13,688 nucleotides of DNA from VBAS01 sp964581455 (GTDB lineage: Bacteria > Bacteroidota > Bacteroidia > Chitinophagales > Chitinophagaceae): contig CAZOOT010000093.1 of NCBI GenBank assembly GCA_964581455.1, positions 1-13,688 of the forward strand. Reading direction: 5' to 3'. Both the position numbers and the translations under genes were made by a program. The notes under the pieces were generated by a model. The model saw only the letters and a list, made by a program, of their open reading frames with translations, had not been told where the DNA came from and did no database searches. Of the stretch, positions 6,781-12,687 are shown one piece after another (position 1 is the stretch's first letter; the number at the start of each line of letters is the position of its first letter).

Positions 6781-7917
6781 ATGAAATATTACATCATAGC
6801 CGGAGAAGCAAGCGGTGATCTGCATGGCAGTAACCTTATCAAAGAATTGAAAAAGCTTGATGCTTCTGCCAATATTCGTTGCTGGGGAGGAGATAAAATG
6901 GAAACTGCCGGTGCAGTATTGATCAAACATTACCGCGACCTTGCCTTCATGGGTTTTTGGGAAGTGATCAAAAATATTTTTACCATTTTCAGGAATCTCA
7001 GTTTTTGTAAAAAAGATATTTTGCAATACAATCCCGATGTGCTGATCCTGATCGATTATCCCGGATTCAATTTAAGAATTGCGAAATGGGCAAAGCAGAA
7101 AGGATTTAAAGTAATCTACTATATTTCTCCGCAGGTATGGGCATGGAAAGAAAACCGTGTAGTGGCCATGAAAAAAAATATTGATAAAATGCTGGTGATT
7201 CTGCCCTTTGAAAAAGACTATTTTAAAAATAAATGGAACTGGGATGTGGAATATGTAGGGCATCCGCTGGTGGAAGTAATAGAAAAGTTTAAAGTTGAAA
7301 GTTTAAAGTTGAAAGTTCATGAAGAGTCTTCAAACTCCAATCATCATTCTTCAATCAAAATAGCTTTGCTACCTGGTAGCAGGAAGCAGGAAATATTGAA
7401 AAAACTTCCGGTGATGCTGGAAGTGAGCAGCTCTTTTCCGGCATATCAATTTATTGTTGCCAAAGCACCGGGAGTGGAAGAAGATTTTTATACCCACCTG
7501 CTGAGTCCTTACAAAAATGTAAGTTTTGTTTCTGATCAAACTTATCCGTTATTGATGCAGGCAAAAGCTGCACTGGTAACTTCTGGTACGGCCACATTAG
7601 AAACGGCTTTGTTCGGAGTGCCGGAAGTAGTTTGTTATAAAGGTTCATTATTCTCTTACCTGATTGCCAAACTGGTGATCAACGTAAAATATATTTCGCT
7701 GGTCAACCTGATCATGGACAAACCGGTAGTAAAAGAACTGATCCAACAGGAAATGAATGTGGAAAATTTGAAAAGAGAACTTCATTCAATTTTGACAGAT
7801 ACCAACCGGGTTGAAAAAATGAAAACTGATTATGCCGCTTTGAAAAATTTATTAAGTATGCAGACCGGTGCTTCTGCGGCCACCGCTGCTTCTATTTTTA
7901 GATATTTAAGAAAGTAG
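6781..7917 (+). CDS. lpxB: Lipid-A-disaccharide synthase
   Basis: A 378-residue family GT19 glycosyltransferase. It joins UDP-2,3-diacylglucosamine and lipid X to give the tetraacyl disaccharide 1-phosphate of lipid A, at the inner face of the inner membrane. Motifs in order: GEASGD at 8-13, GGDKM at 36-40, IDYPGFN at 91-97 (with Asp92), SPQVWAW at 116-122, GHP at 160-162, LLPGSR at 196-201 and TSGTATLE at 267-274. The length is close to that of the E. coli enzyme. The linker between GHP and LLPGSR is unusual: residues 169-179 are encoded by a 14-bp tandem repeat, and 181-191 are Ser/Asn/His-rich. The catalytic motifs are intact, so the enzyme is probably active. The last 12 nt overlap the end of the convergent DUF6728-type gene. 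Confidence 0.95.
   Translation: MKYYIIAGEASGDLHGSNLIKELKKLDASANIRCWGGDKMETAGAVLIKHYRDLAFMGFWEVIKNIFTIFRNLSFCKKDILQYNPDVLILIDYPGFNLRIAKWAKQKGFKVIYYISPQVWAWKENRVVAMKKNIDKMLVILPFEKDYFKNKWNWDVEYVGHPLVEVIEKFKVESLKLKVHEESSNSNHHSSIKIALLPGSRKQEILKKLPVMLEVSSSFPAYQFIVAKAPGVEEDFYTHLLSPYKNVSFVSDQTYPLLMQAKAALVTSGTATLETALFGVPEVVCYKGSLFSYLIAKLVINVKYISLVNLIMDKPVVKELIQQEMNVENLKRELHSILTDTNRVEKMKTDYAALKNLLSMQTGASAATAASIFRYLRK
7284..7317 (+). repeat. 14-bp tandem repeat inside lpxB
   Basis: AAAGTTTAAAGTTG occurs twice without a mismatch (7284-7297, 7298-7311), followed by a partial third unit AAAGTT. Because 14 is not a multiple of 3, the two units are read in different frames, giving the basic-hydrophobic run KFKVESLKLKV. 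It lies in the variable linker between the GHP and LLPGSR motifs, where extra sequence is likely tolerated. Confidence 0.8.
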
Positions 7918-8067
7918 CTTTATCAATAATAAAATCAGGCAAAGAATAAAGATCAACAGGCTGGTCCTGTTTATCCAATGCATTTTATTGATGAAATCTG
8001 ATTTGGGGCGATTGGGATCTGGTTTTTTTATATAGAGGTATTCCGCAATTTGTTTGAGCATTCCCAT
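7906..8067 (-). CDS. DUF6728-type 53-residue membrane protein
   Basis: I read this short gene directly from the minus strand. The product begins MGMLKQIAEYLYIKKPDPN and continues through PKSDFINKMHWINR to one hydrophobic helix at about residues 35-52, ending in KLLS. The pattern of an amphipathic N-terminal segment, a KKPDPN-type turn, a MHxxNR motif and one C-terminal transmembrane helix fits what I recall of the Bacteroidota family DUF6728; its function is unknown. A second ATG at 8061 is an equally good start, since the -7 element ends only 4 nt before the first. The stop lies inside the last codons of the convergent lpxB (12-nt overlap), so the two transcripts must be complementary at their ends. 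Confidence 0.72.
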   Translation of the reverse strand: MGMLKQIAEYLYIKKPDPNRPKSDFINKMHWINRTSLLIFILCLILLLIKLLS

Positions 8068-8071
8068 TTTG

Positions 8072-8079
8072 CAAAACTA
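8072..8079 (-). promoter_or_regulatory. -7 element of the small membrane protein gene
   Basis: On the minus strand TAGTTTTG matches TAnnTTTG exactly and ends 4 nt before the ATG at 8067 (10 nt before the ATG at 8061). Transcription would begin at or within the first ATG, which favours the second ATG as start or a leaderless message. The -33 is weak. Confidence 0.42.
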
Positions 8080-8134
8080 CATAATGTCCGGGTTCGGGTA
8101 TATAAATAAATCAGGTGGATGAAAAATTGTATGA

Positions 8135-8581
8135 TTAAGCCGGCTTCCCTGTTTCAACCAATTGTTTAAATCTAATAAGATCTCCCTCCTGTCTTTTTTT
8201 AAATTCACCATTCATCAGGGGGCCAATATTTTTCCAAAACAATCCCTTGAATTGTGTATTGGAAGAAACTTGAAGTTCGGTTTCATCAACATCCAATTCA
8301 TGAAATATTGTTTCCATACTCCCTTCCATGATAGATGAATCCATTTTACCTGTTATTTTTTTATATAGATCAGCTTCAGTGATTTCAATGTTCAGCATTA
8401 TTCTTATACCCTTATCCAGGTAATGATACCGGAGTTTTACACCTACGGTCCCGGGTGTTCCGTCCAGGTGTTCATGACGTTGAAAGCCTTCCTGCCAATG
8501 TATCAGGTTTTCAGGATCGATAAAGAAGTTCCAGACTTCTTTTACAGATTTATTAATAATGACTTTTGAAGCGGTTATCAT
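8135..8581 (-). CDS. SRPBCC (START-like) family protein
   Basis: A 148-residue cytoplasmic protein with the polyketide-cyclase/START-like fold, which forms a deep pocket for a hydrophobic ligand. The N-terminal strand and helix (ASKVIINKSVKEVWNFFIDPENLIHWQ) are typical, followed by the GTVGVKLRYHYLDKG strand pair and a long C-terminal helix (EFKKRQEGDLIRFKQLVETG). No catalytic residues define a reaction and the ligand is unknown. The start is 15 nt after the stop of the exported DinB-fold gene, so the two are probably co-transcribed. It is not closely similar to the second SRPBCC protein in the window (12688-13188), which is of the AHSA1 type. Confidence 0.8.
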   Translation of the reverse strand: MITASKVIINKSVKEVWNFFIDPENLIHWQEGFQRHEHLDGTPGTVGVKLRYHYLDKGIRIMLNIEITEADLYKKITGKMDSSIMEGSMETIFHELDVDETELQVSSNTQFKGLFWKNIGPLMNGEFKKRQEGDLIRFKQLVETGKPA

Positions 8582-8596
8582 TAATTATCGGGAAGC

Positions 8597-9139
8597 TTAA
8601 AACAGTTTTTCATTTGGCGGTTTAATTCCCAATAACCGGATATAAATAGTGGTTTGTCCGCGGTGATGTGATTGATGTTCGAAGGCTTTCAGCAACCAGG
8701 CCAGCCTAGTTTCATCAAAATTTCCCCGTTGATTTTTTTCACCCAGTTTTGAAATATCCATATTTTTTATTCCGTCAATTGCAAAATCGTAACTGGCGGC
8801 AACAAAATATTTTACTGAATCAGCAGACTGGGCAGAAGCCCTCAGTTCCAGGTTCTGACCAACCCAAATTCTGTCTTTACCTGTTCCGTTTGATGTTAAT
8901 CCAATATTTGCCTGTGCCAGGTGAAGCATTTGCTGTGCAAAACTGCGGATACTGTCATGTGCTTTGTATCCATATTTATCTGCAGGCATGGCATCCAGGT
9001 ATTCCAATGTATAAGCCTTTGCTCTTTCCCAGTCTTTCACAAACTGTGCTTTTATAGTTTCTCCCATATTTGACTGGCTGTGTGCAGAAAATGAAAAGAC
9101 AGAAAATAATATGACCAGGAAAAAAATTGACTTTTTCAT
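8597..9139 (-). CDS. Exported DinB-fold (DfsB-type) protein
   Basis: A 180-residue protein with a signal peptide (residues 1-21, ending AHS-Q), so it probably acts in the periplasm. The rest fits the DinB four-helix bundle: His73 in MLHLAQANIG and the pair His155/His159 in HQSHHRGQ are the usual three metal-binding histidines, and the C-terminal HRGQTTIYIRLLGIKPP is characteristic. Family members bind a divalent metal and some are thiol-dependent transferases or hydrolases; the reaction here cannot be told. It follows the rhodanese gene by 46 nt and precedes the SRPBCC gene by 15 nt, which suggests a three-gene transcript. The pairing of an exported sulfurtransferase with an exported DinB protein may point to thiol chemistry, but that is inference. 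Confidence 0.82.
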   Translation of the reverse strand: MKKSIFFLVILFSVFSFSAHSQSNMGETIKAQFVKDWERAKAYTLEYLDAMPADKYGYKAHDSIRSFAQQMLHLAQANIGLTSNGTGKDRIWVGQNLELRASAQSADSVKYFVAASYDFAIDGIKNMDISKLGEKNQRGNFDETRLAWLLKAFEHQSHHRGQTTIYIRLLGIKPPNEKLF

Positions 9140-9185
9140 TATAGTTATAATTTTAAGTGACTGCGTATTTGCAAGACTGTGTAAT

Positions 9186-10067
9186 TTAATCTTTCTTTGT
9201 TTTTTCCATGGGAAGATTTTCTATCCGGCTCCATTCCTGCATGGATCCATCATACAATTTCATTTTATAACCTAAGGACCTGCCTGCGAGATAATCTACA
9301 CTGGCGGTCTGGCCTATAAAACAATACACTACAATTTCTTTCTTTTTATCAGGAACTACAGTTATAAAATTATTTTCCAGCATTGCCACCGGTTTAAAAC
9401 TGCTGGTCGAATCTATCATATCGGGGAAAGGGATATTTAATGCACCACTAATATGGCCATCTCTTGGATTGCCGGTGGGGTCGCCATCATACCAGCGTTT
9501 CAGTCTTGCATCCACCACTGCTGAAGATTTAGTTTTTAATGCATTTTGTACATAATCTTTATCAACAATCACTCCGTTATCTGTTGCCACATAATTCCCT
9601 TTTTTATACACTGATGGTTTGTTTGTAACAGGGTACCCTGCTTTTTTCCATGCTTCAATACCCCCATTTAAAAACGAAACCATTCCTTTCAGCCCAAAAT
9701 TTTCCAGTGCTAAAAACATTCTTGATGCAATGGTTAGATCTCCGCCTTTATGGCAAATTACAATTTTTGAATTTTTATTGATGCCTAAATCCTGCAATAC
9801 TTTGGTGGCAGTTTTCACATCTGCAGAAACCATATTTGCTTCAGGTGTATTAAAAGCCAGCCACTCCGGCCAGAGAAAGCGGGAGCCTTCAATATGTTCA
9901 CGGTCAAAATCGGCCTTAACAACAAAGCCTGTATATAATATTACCAGGTCAGGGTCTTGTAAATTTTCATTCAGCCATTGAGGAGAAACAAGAATAGGTT
10001 GCTGAGCAGTAACTGCTGCGGAAAAACCAAGTATCACTACTCCAAACACAAAGAATATTTTTTTCAT
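9186..10067 (-). CDS. Exported two-domain rhodanese sulfurtransferase
   Basis: A 293-residue protein with a signal peptide (residues 1-22, ending VTAQQ). Two rhodanese domains follow: about 25-148 and 162-288. The C-terminal domain has the active-site loop CFIGQTAS with Cys249, and VVDAR at 184-188 and DGHISGALNIP at 203-213 are typical. The N-terminal domain also keeps a Cys at the equivalent site (Cys105 in ICHKGGD), which is less common because that domain is usually inactive. Such enzymes move sulfur from thiosulfate or 3-mercaptopyruvate to an acceptor such as cyanide or thiols; the substrate here is unknown. Location is periplasmic. It is the first gene of a probable transcript with DinB and SRPBCC genes. 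Confidence 0.88.
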   Translation of the reverse strand: MKKIFFVFGVVILGFSAAVTAQQPILVSPQWLNENLQDPDLVILYTGFVVKADFDREHIEGSRFLWPEWLAFNTPEANMVSADVKTATKVLQDLGINKNSKIVICHKGGDLTIASRMFLALENFGLKGMVSFLNGGIEAWKKAGYPVTNKPSVYKKGNYVATDNGVIVDKDYVQNALKTKSSAVVDARLKRWYDGDPTGNPRDGHISGALNIPFPDMIDSTSSFKPVAMLENNFITVVPDKKKEIVVYCFIGQTASVDYLAGRSLGYKMKLYDGSMQEWSRIENLPMEKTKKD

Positions 10068-10170
10068 AAAATAATTTTTTAATAATGAATGAAATGAAAG
10101 TTAATCTACTCCCGGTTGCAAATAAAAGCCAATTTTTACAGGCGGCTGAATAAACTGAATTAAGGAAAAA
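10068..10170. other. Spacer upstream of the rhodanese gene
   Basis: AT-rich and without a gene. It must hold the promoter of the rhodanese group. On the minus strand TAACTTTC, about 35 nt before the start codon, is one base from TAnnTTTG, but the nearest upstream TTTG is only 15 nt away, so I do not call it. Confidence 0.3.
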
Positions 10171-10205
10171 GAAAAACGGAATAAAGAAATCTTTTTTTCT
10201 TATTC
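10171..10205 (-). terminator. Candidate intrinsic terminator after the DUF4287 gene
   Basis: Read on the minus strand, GAATAAGAAA is followed by a loop and TTTCTTTATTC, a near-perfect stem of 10 bp with one bulged base, and then CGTTTTTCTTTTT. It lies 42 nt past the stop of the DUF4287-DUF5655 gene. The stem is AT-rich and therefore weak, but position and T-tract suit the end of that operon. Confidence 0.42.
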
Positions 10206-10246
10206 AGAATTTTTTTATTCCACTGCTATGGCGATTAAGATTTTCT

Positions 10247-10816
10247 CTATCCAGCCTGGTCGTAGGCCTGCTTTATCCAGTTGAATAAATCTTTGCTGAT
10301 TATTTTTTCATCCTCAATTCTGATACGATGTGTACACATGGCATTCCACCTGGCACCTTCTTCTGCAATACCTGATGCCGCCACGCCTTTAATATTTAAG
10401 CCAACATCTAACCGGTCTTTTGTTGAAGGTTGAATCAATGCAAACTGTTTTTTTCTTCTCAAACTAACATAAGCTTTCTTGGGCGCCACTTCCACATCGC
10501 TGCCAAACTTATTTATCTCCGCCATTATTTTATCGTACCAAGATTTCAGGTTTTCTTTTCCCTTGTATTGTTCAGCTATCCAGTCGGTTTCATTTTCAGC
10601 GGCACCTGCATGAGATTGTTTGGCAACATGTACTAATGTATTTGCATTTCCATGTGTGAAGCCATGTTTTTCTTTTAAGAAATTTACCAGTTCACCATGT
10701 TTGGCAAATCCGGATTTGTTGATGATGGCAGTCCATTCATCTAGTTTTTTGCCGGTAGCTTTTTCTATGTTGGCAATTTGGGTTTGGGTGGCTTTGGCAA
10801 TTGATTCCGTTCCCAT
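10247..10816 (-). CDS. DUF4287-DUF5655 two-domain protein
   Basis: A 189-residue cytoplasmic protein from the ATG at 10816. Residues 4-70 match DUF4287 (IEKATGKKLDEWTAIINKSG, then KHGFTHGNANTLVH). Residues 80-187 match DUF5655 (WYDKIMAEINKFG, DVEVAPKKAYVSLRRKKQFA, RWNAMCTHRIRI). Neither domain has an established function; DUF5655 resembles small alpha-beta domains found alone or next to nucleases. An upstream in-frame start at 10864 is possible but would overlap the DUF1801 gene and adds no family sequence. The chosen start is 7 nt after the DUF1801 stop, so the two are co-translated. A candidate terminator lies downstream. Confidence 0.85.
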   Translation of the reverse strand: MGTESIAKATQTQIANIEKATGKKLDEWTAIINKSGFAKHGELVNFLKEKHGFTHGNANTLVHVAKQSHAGAAENETDWIAEQYKGKENLKSWYDKIMAEINKFGSDVEVAPKKAYVSLRRKKQFALIQPSTKDRLDVGLNIKGVAASGIAEEGARWNAMCTHRIRIEDEKIISKDLFNWIKQAYDQAG

Positions 10817-10823
10817 ATAATTA

Positions 10824-11134
10824 TTATTTATTTTTTTTACGGTGGTCTTTAAATCCCGTTTCATACATAGTAATCCAATCGTTCACTGTCATTTTAGATG
10901 CCAGCTCACCAATTAAATCATACGGAATATCTTCAGGTTTTTTATAACGGATACAACTTTTACCCATGTCCAGCTTTTTGGGTGATGCTTTTGCATGAGC
11001 TTCCTGGAACCATTTCAACAATTTAGGGTCTGCATAAATGCCCATGTGATAAAGATTGATAGAGTTCTTCTGTGAAGCCAATCCCATAAAAGGCAATGGG
11101 TCTTTTGGATTACAATGATAACCGGCCGGATAAA
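10824..11134 (-). CDS. DUF1801 (YdhG/Fra-type) protein, N-terminus lost in the assembly gap
   Basis: The 102 visible C-terminal residues (from YPAGYHCNPKDPLPF to KDHRKKNK) are typical of DUF1801: FMGLASQKNSINLYHMG, LKLDMGKSCIRYKK-type core (here KKLDMGKSCIRYKK), then PYDLIGELASKM. The B. subtilis member YdhG (Fra) is a frataxin-like iron chaperone; whether this one binds iron is unknown. Full-length relatives have, to my recollection, about 40-50 more residues at the N-terminus, so the beginning should lie within the run of N. This is partial because of missing sequence, not because of a mutation. It sits between the second DinB gene and the DUF4287 gene. Confidence 0.82.
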
Positions 11135-11234
11135 NNNNNNNNNNNNNNNNNNNNNNNNNNNNNNNNNNNNNNNNNNNNNNNNNNNNNNNNNNNNNNNNNN
11201 NNNNNNNNNNNNNNNNNNNNNNNNNNNNNNNNNN
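11135..11234. other. Assembly gap of 100 N
   Basis: Exactly 100 N, a conventional placeholder for a gap of unknown size. It removes the end of the DinB gene and the start of the DUF1801 gene. Reading frames drawn across it are not meaningful. The missing parts of both genes probably need more than 100 bp. Confidence 0.98.
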
Positions 11235-11731
11235 GGCCATGGGCCCATTTCCTCTTTATATTGTTTGGCCATCACCCTTGTGATCTGTGCCATATGTGTC
11301 AGATCATGCACTACCCATGTAGATAATAGGTTGCGCAGGGTTACTTCACCCAGCTTGGGATGCATACCTGTTTTATCAAAATCAGGTTCTATTAAATTTA
11401 ATGATTTTAACCAACCTATATTTTTCTTTCTTTCTGCAGCAAATTCATCCAGTAATTGTGAAAGGGATTTTCCTTTACTTTCTTCATACATGGCAAAACG
11501 ATCCCATGACACAAAAGTTTTTGAAATACCATCTACCAGGATCATTTTGGTCCTTGTGGCCCAATCTGTTTTTTCTCCATGCAACATGTGCCCTACTACA
11601 TCAAATGGAGAAAAGGTATCCGGTCCTTCGTTATTCATGATCCAGTCATCGTCGAGGCCTTCGAGTAATGAACGGAGAACAGAAGGTGTTCTATCCAGTA
11701 TTTCACATGATTTATTGATGCTGAATTTCAT
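11235..11731 (-). CDS. DinB-fold protein, C-terminus lost in the assembly gap
   Basis: The visible 165 residues cover nearly a whole DinB_2-type four-helix bundle: VVGHMLHGEKTDW supplies the first metal ligand (His48 or His51), and VVHDLTHMAQITRVM supplies His142 and His146. The sequence ends in KEEMGPW, where relatives usually have only about ten more residues. There is no signal peptide, so unlike the DinB protein at 8597-9139 it is cytoplasmic. Function is probably metal-dependent, thiol-linked chemistry, not known in detail. The start codon overlaps the TfoX stop codon (ATGA arrangement), a strong sign of translational coupling. Confidence 0.85.
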
Positions 11732-12075
11732 TTCTTTTTTTTCTTTGATGATTTTGCGAATTTATTAAAGTCCAGTGCCAGCTTCACCCAGTATTCCAGT
11801 TTCTTTTTTGTATTGAGTGCATCAATGTCTACAAATACATAGCCCTTCATTATTTTTCCGGTAAAGTCCATTGGTCTGCACCCTTCTTTTTCTATCACCT
11901 CTTCATATTTTGCGGGATCAAGCCTTACCATTAACCGGTCCTTTTCCACACCGATACACATTTTATCATTGACCATAAAACAAAGCCCGCCAAACATTTT
12001 TTTCTCTTCTACATTTTTATATGTAAGGGAAATAATTTCCCTTGCTCTGCCGGCCAGTTTTTCGTTGAATGACAT
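11728..12075 (-). CDS. TfoX/Sxy N-terminal domain protein
   Basis: A 115-residue protein with the TfoX N-terminal domain (MFGGLCFMVNDKMCIGV at 27-43, LMVRLDP at 48-54, MKGYVFVD at 76-83) and a Lys-rich tail. In gammaproteobacteria the full two-domain TfoX/Sxy is a competence regulator; stand-alone N-domain proteins like this one are widespread and of unknown role, so a link with DNA uptake should not be assumed. I chose the ATG at 12075. A GTG at 12105 would add ten residues that come from the repeat at 12092-12150 and match no family sequence. It overlaps the DinB start by 4 nt. Confidence 0.85.
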   Translation of the reverse strand: MSFNEKLAGRAREIISLTYKNVEEKKMFGGLCFMVNDKMCIGVEKDRLMVRLDPAKYEEVIEKEGCRPMDFTGKIMKGYVFVDIDALNTKKKLEYWVKLALDFNKFAKSSKKKKK

Positions 12076-12091
12076 GTTTTTATTTTTTTTT

Positions 12092-12150
12092 CTCACAGAT
12101 TTCACGGATTTGCACAGAAATAATCTGTGATAATCTGTGGCATCTGTGAG
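12092..12150. repeat. Hairpin repeat copy A, downstream of the GxxExxY gene
   Basis: Three 9-nt units (CTCACAGAT, TTCACGGAT, TTGCACAGA), a 5-nt loop (12119-12123), then TCTGTGATA, ATCTGTGGC, ATCTGTGAG. The outermost units and the inner CACAGA/TCTGTG pair perfectly. It begins 5 nt after the GxxExxY stop and ends 16 nt before the TfoX start, so it forms most of the TfoX leader. Confidence 0.88.
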
Positions 12151-12155
12151 CTATA

Positions 12156-12533
12156 CTAATTAATAATTCGTATTAAACTTTCCTTATCCTTCAAACTGCT
12201 TACATTAAAGTTCACAAGAAATCCAATCTTTTTCCCTGATAATTTTAAATAAGTTAGTAACTGCTTTTTATGAACATTATGCAATGCTTCAACAGATTTT
12301 ATTTCAACAATCACTGAATCCTCAACCAAAATATCAATCCTGAATCCCAGTTCCAATTCGACTTCATTATATTTAACTGGTAATCCAACCTGAGAGGCTG
12401 ATTTTAATCCTTCCTGAATTAATTCATACATCAATGCAGATTCATAAACACTTTCCAACAATCCAGGCCCCAATGTCGCATGTACTTTAAAAATGGCTCC
12501 TCTGATTTTATATGTTAGGTCATTTAGCTCCAT
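12156..12533 (-). CDS. GxxExxY protein, PD-(D/E)XK nuclease-like
   Basis: A 125-residue protein. The name-giving motif is Gly24-L-L-Glu27-S-V-Tyr30 in GPGLLESVYE. Residues 65-80 (RIDILVEDSVIVEIKS) carry the PD-(D/E)XK signature with Asp67, Glu77 and Lys79, and Gln91 in QLLTYLKL is the usual following residue, so the nuclease core looks complete. The family is common and often present in several copies per genome, but no function is established to my knowledge. I chose the ATG at 12533; a GTG at 12569 is in frame but its codons come from repeat copy B. The gene is enclosed by hairpin repeats on both sides and lies between two genes of a compact operon, which suggests that it arrived as a unit with the repeats. 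Confidence 0.85.
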   Translation of the reverse strand: MELNDLTYKIRGAIFKVHATLGPGLLESVYESALMYELIQEGLKSASQVGLPVKYNEVELELGFRIDILVEDSVIVEIKSVEALHNVHKKQLLTYLKLSGKKIGFLVNFNVSSLKDKESLIRIIN

Positions 12534-12545
12534 TAATAATAATTT

Positions 12546-12608
12546 CTCACGGATTTCACGGATGTACACAGATTATTTTTTTCTGTGAAAATCTGTGGCA
12601 TCTGTGAG
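12546..12608. repeat. Hairpin repeat copy B, upstream of the GxxExxY gene
   Basis: A 27-9-27 plan: CTCACGGAT, TTCACGGAT, GTACACAGA; loop TTATTTTTT; TCTGTGAAA, ATCTGTGGC, ATCTGTGAG. About 21 of 27 positions pair and several others are G-T wobbles. On the plus strand it is followed by CCTTTTT, which looks like a terminator, but no plus-strand gene leads into it. It ends 13 nt before the GxxExxY start on the minus strand. Confidence 0.88.
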
Positions 12609-12617
12609 CCTTTTTAT

Positions 12618-12680
12618 CTCATTGATTTCACTGATGTACACAAATTATTTTTTTCTGTGAAAATCTGTGGCATCTGTGAG
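12618..12680. repeat. Hairpin repeat copy C, tandem to copy B
   Basis: Same plan as copy B, 72 bp further on. Loop and right arm (12645-12680) are identical to copy B; the left arm differs at 4 positions (CTCATTGAT, TTCACTGAT, GTACACAAA), which weakens the hairpin. It starts within 7 nt of the SRPBCC stop codon and is followed on the plus strand by CCTTTTTTT. Confidence 0.88.
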
Positions 12681-12687
12681 CCTTTTT

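Noticed and set aside
11015..11234. DinB reading frame continuing through the N gap
   Set aside because: Past the gap the frame is the out-of-frame shadow of the DUF1801 gene; translation through N has no meaning.
11115..11768. Long plus-strand frame across the gap
   Set aside because: It is antisense to the DinB gene, crosses the N run and has no family resemblance.
12092..12682. CRISPR array
   Set aside because: Copies are self-complementary over their whole length, two are directly adjacent with no variable spacers, and the third is separated by a gene. No cas genes are present.
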